From: an uncultured Bacillota bacterium
Lineage (GTDB): Bacteria > Bacillota > Clostridia > Caldicoprobacterales > UBA3941
Direction: 5' to 3'
Length of the DNA: 7,629 bases
Assembly (NCBI GenBank): GCA_937960725.1
Contig: CALGOY010000272.1
Span: forward strand, 1-7,629
Of this stretch, positions 6,906 through 7,629 are shown one piece after another. Below the pieces are notes generated by a model that was given only the letters and a program-made list of their open reading frames with translations, was not told the origin of the DNA and did not search any database. Both the position numbers and the translations under genes were made by a program. Within the stretch, counting starts at the first letter, position 1, and every line of letters begins with the position of its first letter.

Positions 6906-7581
6906 TCATATTTCAATACGTGTATATTGCTGCTTTGCAAGGACAAAGAGCAAATACAGGCTAATAATAGCGATAACTCCCATTATTATTGCTAATATCA
7001 AGTAGGTCAGCCATTCAGGTGCTTTGACAAGAATAAGTATTACAGTGATTCCTGCCAATAATGCCAAGGAGATTAAAGATAATAACATGCTCAGCAATGC
7101 GTTTATATTTTGCTTTATCGCTTCTTGGGGATCGTTCCATTCAAGCTTAGGCCGCAAAACATCGATGATTAAAGTCATGGTGTTGAGCATAAAGCTTCCA
7201 ATTGCGCCTAGAATAATCAGCGCCAGAATTCTAAGTATAGAAAGCCCTATGAGGAACTGAACGATAGCAATGATTACAAAAACTCCTATCAGTGATAGGA
7301 CTGTACTATGGAGAAGCTTTGCCAGTACCTGCTCTCTTGGGGATATAGGTATTATCTTAGATATCCAAAACAGAGAACCTTCCCGGGAAATAGCTGTAGA
7401 GGCAACGATGTTGAGGCTGACCATAAATAGGGCAACGGCTAGGGTACCTAAAGTGACTGCAAATCCTAGCTCTGGATTTTTAAGCTGAGAGATGAGGCTC
7501 GTCATTTCCTCCTCTTGAGTAAATAATGGCAGCAGCATAAACAAAGGGGCTATAAGTATACCGGCTAGCCCGTTCATTACA
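6906..7581 (-). CDS. ABC-exporter membrane protein, C-terminal part (5' end missing)
   Basis: This is the C-terminal part of a membrane permease, transcribed towards recQ. Numbering from the Met at 7577, about six hydrophobic segments are visible: near 4-20, 38-60, 93-113, 115-140, 159-184 and 188-214. The cytoplasmic-looking SREGSLFWISKIIPISPREQ (64-83) and the later RPKLEWNDPQEAIKQN (142-157) are typical of a family of large putative ABC exporter subunits of about 500-550 residues (Pfam-type ABC_tran_2, by memory). These usually work with a separate ATPase encoded next to them. The Met at 7577 is probably internal. Genomic sequence ends at 7581, one codon further upstream, where sequencing adapter begins; the frame stays open through the adapter by chance. 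The substrate is unknown and the ATPase gene would lie beyond the contig end. The assignment to an ABC exporter permease is good; the exact family is less sure. Confidence 0.75.
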
Positions 7582-7629
7582 AGATCGGAAGAGCGTCGTG
7601 TAGGGAAAGAGTGTAGATCTCGGTGGTCG
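7582..7629. other. Illumina TruSeq adapter sequence (not genomic)
   Basis: All 48 bases, beginning AGATCGGAAGAGCGTCGTGT, match the reverse complement of the Illumina TruSeq universal adapter as I know it, with no mismatch and ending at the window edge. This is leftover library adapter at a contig end and should be trimmed before any annotation. Confidence 0.98.

Noticed and set aside
7024..7488. Two plus-strand open frames (7024-7260 and 7270-7488)
   Set aside because: Both lie opposite the hydrophobic ABC permease frame, have no RBS and no recognisable product; they are antisense shadows.
1..7581. A new multi-gene system such as a defence island, mobile element or CRISPR locus
   Set aside because: No transposase, integrase, toxin, nuclease cassette, repeat array or attachment site could be found. 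The genes have unrelated, known family roles and are mostly separated by their own RBSs and terminators.

Overview
This is a low-GC, Gram-positive-like contig fragment, most likely from the Bacillota and probably class Clostridia. The grounds are AT-rich spacers, frequent AGA/AGG (Arg) and ATA (Ile) codons, strong AAGGAG-type ribosome binding sites before almost every gene, and hairpin terminators. The species cannot be named from the sequence. Both ends are contig breaks. The left end cuts a comEC gene. The right end runs into 48 bases (7582-7629) that match the Illumina TruSeq universal adapter, so real genomic sequence stops at 7581.

Layout, left to right: (1) the C-terminal part of ComEC (+), the DNA-uptake channel, keeping its metallo-beta-lactamase-fold domain; (2) glucose-6-phosphate isomerase, pgi (+), with its own RBS and a weak candidate promoter; (3) a spacer with a strong hairpin and a candidate promoter; (4) a small unlisted ORF of about 49 codons (+) that resembles the C-terminal tail of a Gfo/Idh/MocA-type oxidoreductase; (5) a gene for an sn-glycerol-1-phosphate dehydrogenase-like enzyme (AraM/EgsA type, +) starting at a GTG 36 bases further on; (6) a Cu/Zn superoxide dismutase-family gene with no export signal (+); (7) a hairpin terminator, then recQ (+) with a zinc module and an HRDC domain; (8) a strong terminator, then a convergent, truncated gene for an ABC exporter membrane protein (-).

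The genes are mostly unrelated housekeeping or accessory functions: DNA uptake, glycolysis, lipid-backbone synthesis, oxidative defence and DNA repair. The only likely co-transcribed group is the small ORF plus the G1P dehydrogenase, possibly running on into the sodC-like gene, since no terminator is visible between them. I found no mobile element, CRISPR array, RNA gene or defence island, and nothing that convincingly forms a new multi-gene system. The points most worth a second look are the adapter and the false peptide it adds to the last gene, the orphan oxidoreductase-tail ORF, the archaeal-type G1P dehydrogenase outside an arabinose operon, the leaderless Cu/Zn SOD, and the domain order of RecQ.
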